This document shows, piece by piece, positions 40,389 to 48,760 of a stretch of 64,000 nt of DNA. This DNA is from Prescottella soli. GTDB taxonomy: Bacteria; Actinomycetota; Actinomycetes; Mycobacteriales; Mycobacteriaceae. The stretch is from assembly GCF_040024445.1 (NCBI RefSeq), contig NZ_CP157276.1:4836001-4900000 (forward strand). The letters run 5' to 3'. How positions within the stretch are numbered: position 1 is the first letter of the stretch; every line of letters starts with the position of its first letter. A program made the position numbers and the translations under genes. The notes beneath the pieces were generated by a model that saw only the letters and a list, made by a program, of their open reading frames with translations, had not been told where the DNA came from and searched no databases.

Positions 40389-40394
40389 TACGGT
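40389..40394 (+). promoter_or_regulatory. -10 element of ddl
   Basis: TACGGT seven bases before the ddl GTG, with no Shine-Dalgarno; ddl may have its own leaderless transcript. Confidence 0.45.
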
Positions 40395-40401
40395 TTGGGG
40401 C

Positions 40402-41508
40402 GTGAACAATCCGCGTACCAGGGTCGCCGTCATCTTCGGTGGCCGTAGCAACGAGCATTCTGTGTCCTGTGTGTCCGCCGGCAGCGTCCTGAGGAACCTC
40501 GACCCGGAGCGCTACGAGGTGGTACCGATCGGGATCACGACGGACGGGTCCTGGGTCCTGGGATCGACCGACCCGGCCACGCTGGCCATCCGCGACCGGT
40601 CCATGCCGACCGTCGACGCGGACGGCACGTCGCTGGCTCTCACCGCGGACCCCACCCGCTCGGGTGCGTTGGTCGCGCTCGACAAGACGCGTGCGGGGGA
40701 GATTCTCGCGTCGGTGGACGTCGTGTTCCCGGTCCTGCACGGCGCGTACGGCGAGGACGGCACCATTCAGGGCCTCCTCGAACTCGCCGGCATCCCGTAC
40801 GTCGGCCCCGGCGTGCTGGCGAGCGCCGCGGGCATGGACAAGGAGTTCACCAAGAAGCTCCTCGCGGCCGAGGGTCTTCCGATCGGCTTCCAGGTCGTGT
40901 TGCGGCCGGGTACCGCGACGCTCACCGACATGCAGAAGGAGCGCCTCGGACTGCCGGTGTTCGTCAAGCCCGCGCGCGGCGGATCGTCGATCGGCATCAC
41001 GCGCGTCGCGGACTGGGACCAGTTCGACGACGCGGTGGCCCACGCCCGGAAGCACGACCCCAAGGTGATCGTCGAATCCGGCATCGTGGGACGCGAGGTC
41101 GAGTGCGGTGTCCTCGAGTTCCCGGACGGCGACGTGCGGGCGAGCGTGGTGGCCGAGATCCGCATGCCCGATACCGACGGCGACGAGTCCGCGTTCTACG
41201 ACTTCGACACCAAGTACCTCGACGACGTCTGCGAGTTCGACGTCCCGGCCAAGCTCGACGACGACATCAGCGAGCAGATCCGCGAACTCGCCGTCCGGGC
41301 ATTCCGGGCGCTCGACTGCCAGGGTCTGGCGCGGGTCGACTTCTTCGTCACCGCAGAGGGTCCGGTGATCAACGAGATCAATACGATGCCCGGATTCACG
41401 TCGATCTCGATGTACCCGCGCATGTGGCAGGCGGTCGGCGTCGAATACGCGGACCTGGTCTCGACGCTCGTCGACACCGCGCTCGCCCGGGGCACCGGGC
41501 TTCGCTGA
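40402..41508 (+). CDS. ddl: D-alanine--D-alanine ligase
   Basis: A 368-residue ATP-grasp ligase that makes D-Ala-D-Ala for peptidoglycan. Motifs: [21 protein letters not shown] at the N-terminus, [34 protein letters not shown] in the ATP-grasp domain, and the Mg/substrate loop [19 protein letters not shown]. It lies after gpsA as in mycobacteria. Start GTG 40402; the upstream frame is open but lacks family sequence. A terminator follows. Confidence 0.96.
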   Translation: MNNPRTRVAVIFGGRSNEHSVSCVSAGSVLRNLDPERYEVVPIGITTDGSWVLGSTDPATLAIRDRSMPTVDADGTSLALTADPTRSGALVALDKTRAGEILASVDVVFPVLHGAYGEDGTIQGLLELAGIPYVGPGVLASAAGMDKEFTKKLLAAEGLPIGFQVVLRPGTATLTDMQKERLGLPVFVKPARGGSSIGITRVADWDQFDDAVAHARKHDPKVIVESGIVGREVECGVLEFPDGDVRASVVAEIRMPDTDGDESAFYDFDTKYLDDVCEFDVPAKLDDDISEQIRELAVRAFRALDCQGLARVDFFVTAEGPVINEINTMPGFTSISMYPRMWQAVGVEYADLVSTLVDTALARGTGLR

Positions 41509-41523
41509 CACAGTCCCGCGGGA

Positions 41524-41550
41524 CCGGGCTCCGGTGGAACCGGAGCCCGG
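41524..41550. terminator. Bidirectional terminator, ddl and the DUF3515 gene
   Basis: Perfect 12-bp arms CCGGGCTCCGGT and its complement with a three-base loop between convergent stops. Confidence 0.8.
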
Positions 41551-41553
41551 GAC

Positions 41554-42141
41554 TCACGGATTGGGGACGGGTGCCGGATCGAGGGGCTGCTGCGGCAGCG
41601 CCTGAGTGACTGCGGCCGACGCGTCCTGCAGGGGTGTAGGACCCGACCCGTTCGGCACGGTCAGTGCGACGTACACGCCGCGGTCGACGGTGTACCACGT
41701 GCTGGCCTCAATGCCCTGCGCGGCACCGGAGATCTCGAACCACTGCACGCCGTCGACCACGGAGAGCGGCGACGCCTGGTTGAACTCCGGCGGCCGGGGC
41801 AACCCGCACCGCATGACGACGGGGTCGCCCTCCGTCGGCTGCCAGGCGGCGGTGGCCTCGGGAGCCGGATCCCGGAGTTCGGCGCGGGTGTAGTCACCGA
41901 GGTTCTCGGGCAGATTCCCCATGAGTTCGGTGCACTCGGCGGACTGCGCGGCTGGGGCCTCCACCGGGCCGAGGCCCACGGACTCCTTCGCCGGCGTCCG
42001 GTTCGCGATGGCGGCGGCGGCGATGACACCGACCACCAGCGCCACCGGGAGCGCGACGGCCGTGGCGATCAGCGCCGGGTGGCGCCTCTCCGCGGGGTGT
42101 TCTTCGGTCTGTTCGGCTGTGGCGTGTTCGGGTTCGGACAT
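41554..42141 (-). CDS. DUF3515 family membrane-anchored protein
   Basis: A 195-residue protein with a charged cytosolic N-terminus, one membrane helix (LIATAVALPVALVVGVIAAAA, about residues 24-44) and an exported domain. CTELMGNLPENL and VMRCGLPRPPEF carry two cysteines, probably a disulfide, and match DUF3515 (Rv2980-like). The function is unknown. It begins one base after the stop of the RAM-domain gene, so the two are an operon. Confidence 0.85.
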   Translation of the reverse strand: MSEPEHATAEQTEEHPAERRHPALIATAVALPVALVVGVIAAAAIANRTPAKESVGLGPVEAPAAQSAECTELMGNLPENLGDYTRAELRDPAPEATAAWQPTEGDPVVMRCGLPRPPEFNQASPLSVVDGVQWFEISGAAQGIEASTWYTVDRGVYVALTVPNGSGPTPLQDASAAVTQALPQQPLDPAPVPNP

Positions 42142-42142
42142 C

Positions 42143-42391
42143 TCAGTTCTCGGTCGGTGCGGCCGGCGCCGCGATCTGGCAGGTCAGGATCCGGGTGATG
42201 CCCTGAACCTTCTTCATGTCGTCGACGACGTCGGACAGACTCGATTCGACGGGTGCGCCCACTCGGGCGATCACGTCGTACGGTCCCAACACGTCCTCGG
42301 CCGAGTCGACACCCGCTATCCGGGAGAGTGTCGCCGCGACCGCGGCGGCCTTACCGACCTCTGTCTGGATCAGTACGAAAGCCTGCACCAC
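42143..42391 (-). CDS. Stand-alone RAM (Lrp/AsnC effector) domain protein
   Basis: An 82-residue protein equal to the ligand-binding half of an Lrp/AsnC regulator (QAFVLIQTEVGKAAAVAATL, GPYDVIARVGAPVES, VQGITRILTCQIA) without a DNA-binding domain. Such proteins form oligomers that bind amino acids and may modulate other regulators; the partner here is unknown. GTG start at 42391 or 42388, with GGAAGGG upstream. Co-transcribed with the DUF3515 gene. Confidence 0.85.
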   Translation of the reverse strand: MVQAFVLIQTEVGKAAAVAATLSRIAGVDSAEDVLGPYDVIARVGAPVESSLSDVVDDMKKVQGITRILTCQIAAPAAPTEN

Positions 42392-42605
42392 GGGTCCATC
42401 CCTTCCCGTCGTCGTGCGCCGTCATCTCGGTAGAGTCTCGAAAGTCCCCGGGGACTCCCCGCGACACGCCTGCCGGCGTCCCGCACCGGGATGCCCGGCC
42501 GCAAACTAAAAGGTACCGCAGTCGCGGCACCCCAACGTGTGACCTGGGCCGCCCGCGGGGACGATCAGCCGAAACGGCCACGACTTCGAAACTGGGAGGG
42601 CGACC

Positions 42606-43631
42606 ATCGACACGCCACGACCGAAGCAGGACGACGCCGATCGCACCGTCGCGGAACTCGGCGAGTTCGCGGTGATCGGACGGGCCGTCGCGGGCCGCAC
42701 CCAGCCGGCGACGACACTCCTCGGGCCCGGCGACGACGCCGCGGTGGTGCGCGCACCGGACGGGCGCGTCGCGGTGTCGGCCGACATGCTCGTCGAGGGC
42801 CGACACTTTCGTCTGGACTGGTCGACGCCCGAGCAGGTCGGGCGAAAGGCCGTGGCGCAGAACGGCGCGGACATCGCCGCGATGGGGGCCCGGCCGACCG
42901 CTTTCCTCGTGTCCTTGGGCTGCCCGCCCGACACCCCGGTGGCCGTCGCGGCCGGGATCTCCGAGGGCATCGGGCTCGCCGCGGAGGCGATCGGGGCCGG
43001 TGTCGTCGGCGGAGACCTGGTGCAGTCCGACCGGGTGGTGGTGTCGGTGACGGTGCTGGGCGACCTCGAGGGCCGGGCTCCGGTGCTTCGGTCGGGTGCG
43101 CGCGCCGGCGACGTCGTCGCGGTCGCGGGCAGGCTCGGGCGTTCGGCCGCCGGGCTCGCGCTGCTCTCGGCCGGACTCACCGGCGCCGACCGGGCGTCCG
43201 ATGAGTCGGTCGCCGCGCTGCTCGACGCCCACCGCGTGCCTACCCCGCCGTACCGCGCCGGCGTCGAGGCGGCCACGGCGGGTGCGCGGGCCATGACGGA
43301 CATCTCGGACGGCCTCGTCGCCGACCTGGGTCACATCGCGGACGCCTCGAACGTGCGGATCCGGCTCGACCGCAGCCGGATCGGACTCGACCCGGCGCTC
43401 GCGGCCGTGGCAGAGCGGGTGGGCGCGGACCCGTGGGAGTGGATCCTGGCCGGTGGTGAGGACCACGCCCTGGCCGCGACCTTCGCGTCGGACGCGGACC
43501 TGCCCGACGGGTGGGCGGTCATCGGGGACGTCGTGCCTGGGGACGACGAGACTGCGGAGGGCTCGGCTGTGCTTGTCGACGGACGGGACTGGACGGCCTC
43601 CGGCGGTTGGCAGAGCTTCGACGCGGGATAG
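42606..43631 (+). CDS. thiL: Thiamine-monophosphate kinase; apparent ATC start
   Basis: A kinase that turns thiamine monophosphate into the diphosphate coenzyme. Motifs: TLLGPGDDAAVV, VSADMLVEGRHFRLDWSTPE, QNGADIAAMGARPTAFL, MTDISDGLVADLGHIA and LAGGEDHALAATF. The conserved N-terminal LGEFAVIGR lies before the first canonical start in this frame (GTG 42672); from the upstream stop (42540) onward there is no ATG, GTG or TTG before it. GGGAGGG followed six bases later by ATC at 42606 makes that the likely start (341 residues). The short alternative 42672-43631 would cut the conserved helix. The gamma-carbonic anhydrase gene follows. Confidence 0.88.
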   Translation: MDTPRPKQDDADRTVAELGEFAVIGRAVAGRTQPATTLLGPGDDAAVVRAPDGRVAVSADMLVEGRHFRLDWSTPEQVGRKAVAQNGADIAAMGARPTAFLVSLGCPPDTPVAVAAGISEGIGLAAEAIGAGVVGGDLVQSDRVVVSVTVLGDLEGRAPVLRSGARAGDVVAVAGRLGRSAAGLALLSAGLTGADRASDESVAALLDAHRVPTPPYRAGVEAATAGARAMTDISDGLVADLGHIADASNVRIRLDRSRIGLDPALAAVAERVGADPWEWILAGGEDHALAATFASDADLPDGWAVIGDVVPGDDETAEGSAVLVDGRDWTASGGWQSFDAG

Positions 43632-43634
43632 GTT
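43629..43634 (+). promoter_or_regulatory. Possible -10 element overlapping the thiL stop codon
   Basis: TAGGTT, whose TAG is the thiL stop, six bases before the next ATG. No Shine-Dalgarno precedes that ATG. Confidence 0.45.
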
Positions 43635-43640
43635 GCAGGC

Positions 43641-44162
43641 ATGGCTATCTATGCACTCGGTGATCGCGAACCGGACATCGCTCCGGACGCCTACGTCCAC
43701 CCCGACGCCGTCGTCATCGGCGCCGTCACGCTGGGGCCGGGCGCCTCGATCTGGCCGCAGGCGGTCCTGCGTGGTGACTACGGCACCATCAGCGTCGGTG
43801 CCGGCACCAACATCCAGGACGGCACGATCGTCCACTGCACGTCGGTCGACGCCACGATCATCGGCGCCGGGTGCGTGGTCGGCCACAACGCGCACATCGA
43901 GGGCGCGACGATCGGCGACAACTGCCTCATCGCGTCCGGGTCGGTCGTGCTCAACGGGTCCGTCGTCGGCGCGGGTTCGGTCGTCGGCGCGGGCGCGGTG
44001 GTCCCGTTCAAGTTGGAGGTCCCACCGCGCAGCATGGCGCTCGGTGTGCCGGCGAAGGTCCGTGAGGGCTACGAGGTTCCGGAGGGACACCTCGACCTGA
44101 ACGTCAAGCTGTACCAGGCGAACGCCGCGTACTACCGCGACTCGCTGCGCAGGCTCGACTGA
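43641..44162 (+). CDS. Gamma-class carbonic anhydrase-like hexapeptide-repeat protein
   Basis: A 173-residue left-handed beta-helix protein built of hexapeptide repeats ([59 protein letters not shown]). The three zinc-ligand histidines of the gamma-carbonic anhydrase group are visible (VHC, and both His in GHNAHIE). Hydration of CO2 is possible; many members have no shown activity. Its stop overlaps the ung ATG by one base (TGATG). Confidence 0.9.
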   Translation: MAIYALGDREPDIAPDAYVHPDAVVIGAVTLGPGASIWPQAVLRGDYGTISVGAGTNIQDGTIVHCTSVDATIIGAGCVVGHNAHIEGATIGDNCLIASGSVVLNGSVVGAGSVVGAGAVVPFKLEVPPRSMALGVPAKVREGYEVPEGHLDLNVKLYQANAAYYRDSLRRLD

Positions 44163-44839
44163 TGGCGGCCACACCTCTCGCCGACCTGATCGATCCCGGG
44201 TGGGCGAAGGCGCTGGCGCCCGTCGAGGGCCGGATCACCGAGATGGGCGACTTCCTGCGGGCCGAGATCGCGGCCGGGCGTCAGTACCTGCCGGCCGGCG
44301 ACAACGTCCTGCGTGCGTTCACGCATCCGTTCGAGGACGTGCGGGTGCTCATCGTCGGACAGGATCCCTACCCGACGCCGGGTCACGCTGTGGGCCTGAG
44401 CTTCTCGGTGGCCCCCGACGTCCGGCCGGTGCCGCGGAGTCTGAACAACATCTTCACCGAGTACAGCCAGGACCTCGGGTACCCGACACCATCGAACGGT
44501 GATCTGACGCCCTGGACCGAGAGTGGTGTGCTGCTGCTCAACAGGGTGCTCACCGTCGCGCCCGGTGATGCCGGATCGCACCGCCGCAAGGGTTGGGAAG
44601 CGGTGACGGAGCAGGCGATTCGCGCGCTCGTCGAACGGGGGACCCCGATGGTGGCGATCCTGTGGGGGCGTGACGCGGCGACGCTCAAGCCGATGCTCGG
44701 CGATGTTCCGACGGTCGAGTCGGCGCACCCGTCGCCGTTGTCGGCGTCGCGCGGCTTCTTCGGGTCGCGGCCGTTCAGTCGCGCGAACACGCTGCTCGCG
44801 GAACTCGGTGCGGATCAGGTGGATTGGCGTCTGCCCTGA
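44162..44839 (+). CDS. ung: Uracil-DNA glycosylase
   Basis: A 225-residue family 1 glycosylase that removes uracil from DNA. The water-activating motif is [18 protein letters not shown] (Asp in GQDPYP) and the DNA-intercalating loop is [37 protein letters not shown] and [11 protein letters not shown] are also typical. The ATG overlaps the preceding stop by one base, so the two genes are coupled. Confidence 0.97.
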   Translation: MAATPLADLIDPGWAKALAPVEGRITEMGDFLRAEIAAGRQYLPAGDNVLRAFTHPFEDVRVLIVGQDPYPTPGHAVGLSFSVAPDVRPVPRSLNNIFTEYSQDLGYPTPSNGDLTPWTESGVLLLNRVLTVAPGDAGSHRRKGWEAVTEQAIRALVERGTPMVAILWGRDAATLKPMLGDVPTVESAHPSPLSASRGFFGSRPFSRANTLLAELGADQVDWRLP

Positions 44840-44854
44840 CGTTCGGTTCGTTGT

Positions 44855-44860
44855 TAGAGT
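44855..44860 (+). promoter_or_regulatory. -10 element of the unknown gene at 44868
   Basis: TAGAGT seven bases before the ATG; no Shine-Dalgarno. Confidence 0.5.
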
Positions 44861-44867
44861 GCCGATC

Positions 44868-45611
44868 ATGAGCACACCTGCCGAATCCGTCCGCGTCCTC
44901 GACACCGATGACGGGCAAGTCCTCGAGATCGGCAGGCTGTCGCGCCCGGTTCCCCGCCGGTTCCGGGTCGCGACGGTCACCCACGAGGCGAACCGAGTGC
45001 ACCTGCACTCCGACGACGGCAGGGTGCTCGTCGCGTCACCGGGGCAGTTGTCCGTCGTCCCGTACCTCGTGCCTGCCGAGGACAATCCGCACTACGAGGA
45101 ACAGGACGAGCGGGCCTTCCTCGATGCTCCGAACCTTCCGGCCGCCGATGTCGAGGTGTCGGGTCCGGACGTGCCGCTGAGCGATCCGGTGTTGGGTGTT
45201 GAGATCGTCGTGCGAGTGCCGTCGGTGATGGGCTACACGGCCGAGGTTCCGGAGGCCGGCACGTTCGGCGGTCGGTCCGTCGGGGTGCTGTTCGACGGCG
45301 TGAGCCGCGCGCGGATCGAAGAGTTGCTACCGGTGGTGCGTGACATCCTGGCGGATCTGCCGGCGGTCCACGATGCGGCCGTCGGCTACCTGTGGGAGTG
45401 GGGGCGCGACGAAGACGACACCGACGACGACCGTGCACGGTTCGTCGCCGGGTTCGGCGTGGAGGCCGTCACCGTCTACCACTCGGGGGACTTCGGGATC
45501 GATCTGTCCGACGACGAGGGACTGTTCGAGCAGGCCTTCATGGACGGCTATGGGCCGAAGGTGCACTGCCGTGCGGACCGGACCCCGGTGGCCGTGACCG
45601 TGGAGTGTTGA
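44868..45611 (+). CDS. Protein of unknown function
   Basis: A 247-residue acidic, soluble protein that I do not recognise. There is no signal peptide or membrane segment. The N-terminal ~100 residues are beta-rich (VLEIGRLSRPVPRRFRVATV, RVLVASPGQLSVVPYLV); a middle part reads VLGVEIVVRVPSVMGYTAEV; the C-terminal part has a helix (ARIEELLPVVRDILADLPAV) followed by WEWGRDEDDTDDDRARF, an Asp-rich stretch that might bind metal. Start by the ATG seven bases after a -10. It is convergent with the crotonase gene, with a hairpin over its 3' end. Confidence 0.75.
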   Translation: MSTPAESVRVLDTDDGQVLEIGRLSRPVPRRFRVATVTHEANRVHLHSDDGRVLVASPGQLSVVPYLVPAEDNPHYEEQDERAFLDAPNLPAADVEVSGPDVPLSDPVLGVEIVVRVPSVMGYTAEVPEAGTFGGRSVGVLFDGVSRARIEELLPVVRDILADLPAVHDAAVGYLWEWGRDEDDTDDDRARFVAGFGVEAVTVYHSGDFGIDLSDDEGLFEQAFMDGYGPKVHCRADRTPVAVTVEC

Positions 45612-45628
45612 CGGCCGACCGGGGTCCG
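45579..45628 (+). terminator. Hairpin over the 3' end of the unknown gene
   Basis: Arms CGGACCCCGGT (45579-45589) and ACCGGGGTCCG (45618-45628), extended inward by GGCCG/CGGCC with a bulge. The left arm lies within the last codons of the gene. Confidence 0.6.
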
Positions 45629-45638
45629 CGCCTCTGAT

Positions 45639-46433
45639 CTATCCGTTGCGGACCGACGAGAAGTCGGGGCGGCGCTTCTCGACGAACGCGTCGACGCCCT
45701 CACGGCCGGTCGGGCCGTCGGCGGCCGCGGAGATCGACGCGGTCTCGGCGTCGAGCTGCTCCGACAGCGTGTTGGTTCGGCTGCTCACGAACAGCTTCTT
45801 GATGCCCGCGTACGATGCGGTCGGGCCGGCGGCGAGCGTGCGCGCGACGCGCAGCGCCTCGTCCTGCACCTGATCGTCCTCGACGAGGCGGCTCAGCAGA
45901 CCCAGACGCACGGCCTCCTCGCCGCCCACGACGGCGTCGGTGAGGAGGATCTCACGGGCGCGGGATGCGCCGACGACGCGCGGCAGCGTCCACGACATGC
46001 CGCCGTCCGGCGTGAAACCGATCGACGGGTAGGCGGGACGCAGCTTCGTGGAGGTGCCGCCGATCGCGATGTCGGCGAGGCACACGATGCTCATGCCGGC
46101 GCCCGCCGCCCAGCCGTGGACGGCGGCGACCACGGGAACCGGGGTCGCGTCGAGGGCGCGGACGAACTCGTGGAACCCGGTGGCGACCTCGCCGACGTAC
46201 TCGCCGCGGCGCTCGGCGGACGCGAAGGCCCGTACGTTGCCGCCGGCGCAGAAGTTCGCTCCGTCGCCGACCAGCAGTACGGCTCCTACGTCGCTGGGGA
46301 GTTCGCGCAGTGCGGCGATGGCCTGGGTGATTCCGTCGATGTGGAGAGAGGTTCCGTTCGCGGCGGTGGACACGGCCACGCGCAGAACGCCGTCCTCGAT
46401 CCGGACATAGCTGGGTGCATCGGTTGCAGTCAC
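45639..46433 (-). CDS. Enoyl-CoA hydratase/isomerase family protein (PaaG-like)
   Basis: A 264-residue crotonase-fold enzyme. The oxyanion-hole blocks are GDGANFCAGGNVRAF and VHGWAAGAGMSIVCLADIAI. Neither of the two glutamates of classical enoyl-CoA hydratases is at its usual place: the first position reads GAGMS and the second GFTPDGG. The Asp in PDGG is at the place of the catalytic Asp of PaaG-type isomerases, so an isomerase is more likely than a hydratase. I chose the GTG at 46433 because TACTGT lies six bases upstream on this strand (leaderless). Confidence 0.87.
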   Translation of the reverse strand: MTATDAPSYVRIEDGVLRVAVSTAANGTSLHIDGITQAIAALRELPSDVGAVLLVGDGANFCAGGNVRAFASAERRGEYVGEVATGFHEFVRALDATPVPVVAAVHGWAAGAGMSIVCLADIAIGGTSTKLRPAYPSIGFTPDGGMSWTLPRVVGASRAREILLTDAVVGGEEAVRLGLLSRLVEDDQVQDEALRVARTLAAGPTASYAGIKKLFVSSRTNTLSEQLDAETASISAAADGPTGREGVDAFVEKRRPDFSSVRNG

Positions 46434-46510
46434 GTGAGCACAGTAACTGTCCGCATCGAGTGGATCGGAACTTCGGTCCCATCCACCGCGACGGGCCGGG
46501 CCCAGAAACG

Positions 46511-46547
46511 ACCGAACCCCCGACACCAGTGGTGTCGGGGGTTCGGT
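46511..46547 (-). terminator. Terminator of rpmB
   Basis: Perfect 17-bp arms (ACCGAACCCCCGACACC and its complement) around a three-base loop, 22 bases after the rpmB stop on the minus strand. Confidence 0.9.
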
Positions 46548-46569
46548 GAGAACTGTCCGAGGGGCTGTA

Positions 46570-46761
46570 TCAGCCGCGGACCACCTTGCCAGCCTTCAGG
46601 CAAGAGGTGCAGACGTTCAGCTTCTTGGTGTTGCCCGGGGCAACTTCAGCGCGAACGGTCTGGATGTTCGGGTTCCAGCGACGGTTGGTACGCCGGTGCG
46701 AGTGCGAGACCGACTTACCGAAGCCGGGGCCCTTGGCGCAAACGTCGCAGACGGCAGCCAT
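46570..46761 (-). CDS. rpmB: 50S ribosomal protein L28 (zinc-binding form)
   Basis: A 63-residue ribosomal protein: [20 protein letters not shown], then [13 protein letters not shown]. It keeps both cysteine pairs (CDVC and CTSC), so it is the zinc-binding C+ form; actinobacteria often have a second, zinc-free copy elsewhere. The ATG at 46761 has AAGGAG ten bases upstream. Divergent from the DAK-domain gene. Confidence 0.97.
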   Translation of the reverse strand: MAAVCDVCAKGPGFGKSVSHSHRRTNRRWNPNIQTVRAEVAPGNTKKLNVCTSCLKAGKVVRG

Positions 46762-47073
46762 AGTCGCGAACTCCTTGTGATAGTCAAACATTGTCTTGTA
46801 TGCGCCTTCGAACACGCGCAGCAGAGCCACTCGTGCAGGGCAACCCGACTAGGGTAACCGCTTCCGCCTGGATTGGCCAAATCACCGATCCGGCGACGGA
46901 AATGGGCTCCTCGGAGCGCACCGAAGGACTCGAACCAGCTTACCTTCCGGCCGCGGTGCGGGAACGGCGGGCTGTCCGGACGTCCCGCTAGGCTTGCCTG
47001 GCCGGGATCGGCGGACCTCTCCGAGGTTCCGGCCCGGTGGTCGTGCGAGGTCGGCGCAGGAGAGGACAGGCGA
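46762..47073. other. 312-base rpmB / DAK-gene divergent region
   Basis: No gene is seen. On the minus strand TTGGCC and TACCCT, 18 bases apart, may be the rpmB promoter. On the plus strand TAGGCT (46989-46994) may be the -10 of the DAK gene, which would give a leader of about 70 bases ending in AGGAGAGGACAGG. Confidence 0.45.
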
Positions 47074-48750
47074 GTGCTCGAGGTCCCGGAAACGGTGGAC
47101 GGCCAGGCGCTGCACCGGTGGGCTCTCGCGTGCGTCACCAGCCTCGAGGAGCACTGCGAAGAGATCAACGACCTCAACGTCTTTCCTGTGCCGGACGCCG
47201 ATACCGGCACGAATCTGCTCGCGACCATGCGGTCAGCGGTCCGGGCGGTGGGGTCCGCCGTCGAGCGTGAGGCGTCCTTCCCGGCTTCCGAGGTCGTCCG
47301 CGCACTCGCGCGCGGCGCGGTGTCGGGCGCCCGCGGAAACTCGGGGGCGATCCTGTCCCAGGTCCTGCGCGGGTTCGCCCGCGGTATCGCCGAATCCGCG
47401 GACACCGACATCCTGCACGCCGCCACCTTCCGGTCGGCGTTGCGGCACGCGTCGGATCTGGCGCTCGAGGCGGTGAGCGTCCCGATGGAGGGAACCATCG
47501 TCACGGTGCTCGCGGCCGCCGCCGACGCCGCCGACACGAGCGCGCCGGGCACGTCGCTGGTGGACCTGGTGCAGGTGGCGGCCGACGCGGCATCCGCCGC
47601 GCTGTTGCGAACGCCGTCGCAGCTCGACGTGCTCGGGGCGGCCGGGGTGGTCGATGCGGGCGGACGCGGGCTGGTCGTGATCCTCGACGCCCTGGTCGGG
47701 GTCGTCACCGGTCGTGTCCCCGAGCGGGCGCCGGTTCCGGCGACCCGCGAGCAATCCGCAGCGGAAGCGGGCGATGGGTGCGCGGCGCCGCACACCGTCC
47801 ACGAGGTGCCCGGTCAGGACTACGAGGTGATGTATCTCGTCGCGGACAGCGACGACACCCGCATCGCATCGCTGCGGGCGCACCTGTGCGACCTGGGCGA
47901 CTCGGTCGTCATCGTCAGCGACGGCGGCCACGCCGACGACGCCGACCACTCCTCCGTTACCTGGTCGGTCCACGTGCACTGCGCGGACGCGGGCGCCGCG
48001 GTCGAGGCCGGTCTCGCCGCCGGGCGGCTCTCGGACGTGCGGATCACCTGTTTCGTGCTCGACGCGGCGCGGACCGCGGCAGTCACCGGCGGCGGCCTGC
48101 GGGCGGTCGTGTCGGTGGTCGAGGGGGAAGGGGCGGCCGAACTGTTCGCGCAGGAGGGGGCGCACGTGCTGCGCTCCGACGGCGCGATCACCCCGGACCA
48201 GTTGCTCGCTGCGATCCGCGGCACCGGCCGACGCGAGGTGATGGTGCTGCCCAACGGCGCCCTGCCCGCGCAGGATCTGGTCGCGGTCGGCGCGCAGGCC
48301 CGCGCCGACGACCGCGAGGTGGTGTTCCTGCCCAGTTCGTCGACGGTGCAGGCGCTGTCTGCGATCGCGGTGCACGACGCTGACCGGATCGCGGTGGACG
48401 ACGCGTTCTCGATGTCGGAGGCCGCCGCCGCGACCCGGTGGGGATCGCTGCGGATCGCCGACGAGCGCGCACTCACGTATGTGGGTACCTGCGAACCGGG
48501 GGACGGGCTGGGCCTGGTCGGCCACGAGGTCGTGGTGATCGAACGGGACGTCGCCGCGGCGGGCTGCCGACTCGTGGACCTCGTGTTGGGGTCCGGCGGT
48601 GAGTTGGTGACGATCCTGCTCGGCGCGAAGGCCACGGACGATCTGGGGGAGCGGGTGTCCTCGTACATCTCGTCGCGGCACCCGGGTGTCGAGGTGATGG
48701 TCTACCGGGGCGGGCAGAGTCGTGACCTGCTGCAGTTCGGGGTCGAGTAG
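47074..48750 (+). CDS. DAK/FakA-like phosphatase-kinase domain protein
   Basis: A 558-residue protein of the FakA (fatty acid kinase) layout. The N-terminal DhaL-type kinase domain has NDLNVFPVPDADTGTNLLATM (Mg-ADP-binding aspartates) and RGARGNSGAILSQVLRGFARG-like residues; the C-terminal part is the conserved FakA middle and C domains (DYEVMYLVADSD, NGALPAQDL). It would phosphorylate fatty acids held by a DegV/FakB partner, which is not in the window. In M. tuberculosis the gene is split in two; here it is whole. GTG 47074 is chosen for the AGG-rich stretch upstream. Confidence 0.87.
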   Translation: MLEVPETVDGQALHRWALACVTSLEEHCEEINDLNVFPVPDADTGTNLLATMRSAVRAVGSAVEREASFPASEVVRALARGAVSGARGNSGAILSQVLRGFARGIAESADTDILHAATFRSALRHASDLALEAVSVPMEGTIVTVLAAAADAADTSAPGTSLVDLVQVAADAASAALLRTPSQLDVLGAAGVVDAGGRGLVVILDALVGVVTGRVPERAPVPATREQSAAEAGDGCAAPHTVHEVPGQDYEVMYLVADSDDTRIASLRAHLCDLGDSVVIVSDGGHADDADHSSVTWSVHVHCADAGAAVEAGLAAGRLSDVRITCFVLDAARTAAVTGGGLRAVVSVVEGEGAAELFAQEGAHVLRSDGAITPDQLLAAIRGTGRREVMVLPNGALPAQDLVAVGAQARADDREVVFLPSSSTVQALSAIAVHDADRIAVDDAFSMSEAAAATRWGSLRIADERALTYVGTCEPGDGLGLVGHEVVVIERDVAAAGCRLVDLVLGSGGELVTILLGAKATDDLGERVSSYISSRHPGVEVMVYRGGQSRDLLQFGVE

Positions 48751-48760
48751 GAGACGGAGG

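Noticed and set aside
46762-46830. 23-residue N-terminal extension of L28
   Set aside because: L28 of this type is 63 residues, and a good Shine-Dalgarno precedes the ATG at 46761.
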